Origin: SIG459 sp045638085
GTDB taxonomy: Bacteria > Bacillota > Clostridia > Oscillospirales > Oscillospiraceae
Length of the DNA stretch: 7,322 nucleotides
Reading direction: 5' to 3'
Assembly: GCA_045638085.1 (NCBI GenBank)
Contig: JAZUAQ010000180.1
Span: forward strand, 1-7,322
The position numbers and the translations under genes are program-made. Below are positions 6,757 to 7,322 of this stretch, piece after piece (the first letter of the stretch is position 1; each line of letters starts with the position of its first letter). Under the pieces are notes generated by a model, which worked only from the letters and a program-made list of their open reading frames with translations, did no database searches and was not told the DNA's origin.

Positions 6757-7322
6757 ATGAAAACCTATTTTGAAATGAACATAGATGAAAAGCGTGCGGA
6801 GCTTGATGTGCTCCTTGCCCGCTATGAGAACGAGAAGAAGGCAGGCCATAAGCTGGATATGTCCCGCGGCAAGCCCGACCCCACTCAGCTGAATCTGAGT
6901 ATGGAGATGCTTCAGCAGAATCCCTATGACCTTATCTACACCCGCAAGGGCACCGACGTCCGCAACTACGGCGAGCTGGCAGGCGTGGATGAGGCTAAGG
7001 AGCTCTTTGCCGATCTTCTTGGCGTCAAGATGGAAAACGTAATCATGGGCGGCCAGAGCAGCCTTGCCCTCATGTACGATATGATGATTAAAGCCATCGT
7101 CCTGGGCGTCTGCGGCGGCAGCAAGCCTTGGGGACAGCAGGGCAAGCTGAAATTCCTCTGCCCCATCCCTGGCTATGACCGCCACTTCCGCATTTGCCAG
7201 GAATTCGGTATTGAGATGATAAACATCCCCATGACCAGCGAGGGCCCCAACATGGACCTCGTCCGCGAGTATGCAGAAAATGACCCCTCCGTCAAGGGCA
7301 TCTGGTGCGTTCCCAAGTATTC
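6757..7322 (+). CDS. PLP-dependent aminotransferase, type Ic aspartate aminotransferase-like (3' end outside the window)
   Basis: The frame stays open from ATG 6757 to the right edge, giving 188 full codons plus two bases, so roughly the N-terminal half of a fold-type I aminotransferase. Recognisable parts are LDMSRGKPDP (33-42), DVRNYGELAG (67-76), the cofactor-phosphate loop GGQSSLALMYD (98-108), PWGQQGKLKFLCPIPGYDRHF (from about 124) with Y140 placed to stack on PLP, and GIWCVPKY at the cut edge, where this family continues with a substrate-site asparagine. These match the subgroup typified by the Corynebacterium-type aspartate aminotransferase (the Asp_aminotransf/MocR-like Pfam group). 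The PLP lysine lies outside the window. The likely reaction is transfer of an amino group between aspartate or a similar amino acid and 2-oxoglutarate. GCGAGG precedes the ATG by 7 bases, a modest SD. It has its own promoter and is separate from the glg operon. Confidence 0.9.
   Translation, partial: MKTYFEMNIDEKRAELDVLLARYENEKKAGHKLDMSRGKPDPTQLNLSMEMLQQNPYDLIYTRKGTDVRNYGELAGVDEAKELFADLLGVKMENVIMGGQSSLALMYDMMIKAIVLGVCGGSKPWGQQGKLKFLCPIPGYDRHFRICQEFGIEMINIPMTSEGPNMDLVREYAENDPSVKGIWCVPKY

Overview
The window looks like chromosomal DNA from an anaerobic gut Firmicute of the Oscillospiraceae/Ruminococcaceae type. This is inferred from the strong preference for GCC, CCC, CTC and AAG codons, the SD-led genes, the family match of every protein, and the GC-rich palindromic intergenic DNA at the left edge. 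No marker gene is present to prove the taxon.

Layout. Bases 1-305 hold no credible gene but are packed with short inverted repeats. A NUDIX hydrolase gene lies on the minus strand (306-803). A divergent promoter region (804-968) separates it from a plus-strand glycogen operon. The operon consists of a branching enzyme (glgB, TTG start at 969), a 1105-residue fusion of an ADP-glucose-type glycogen synthase (GT5) with a complete neopullulanase/cyclomaltodextrinase-like GH13 enzyme (2843-6160), and a small hotdog-fold thioesterase (6165-6602). The first two genes overlap by 4 bases and the thioesterase starts 4 bases after the fusion gene. A strong rho-independent terminator follows at 6611-6642. 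A new promoter (6695-6723) then drives a type Ic aspartate aminotransferase-like gene that runs off the right edge.

How the genes work together. The operon combines chain elongation (GT5), branch insertion (GlgB) and alpha-glucan hydrolysis or trimming (GH13), with synthesis and hydrolysis in one cytosolic polypeptide. All catalytic residues of both halves appear intact, so neither half looks like a relic. This GT5-GH13 fusion is the most notable feature. Its domain order is the reverse of the GH13-GT5 arrangement in fungal alpha-1,3-glucan synthases. No glgC or glgD (ADP-glucose supply) and no phosphorylase gene is present in the window. The thioesterase has no obvious metabolic link to glycogen.
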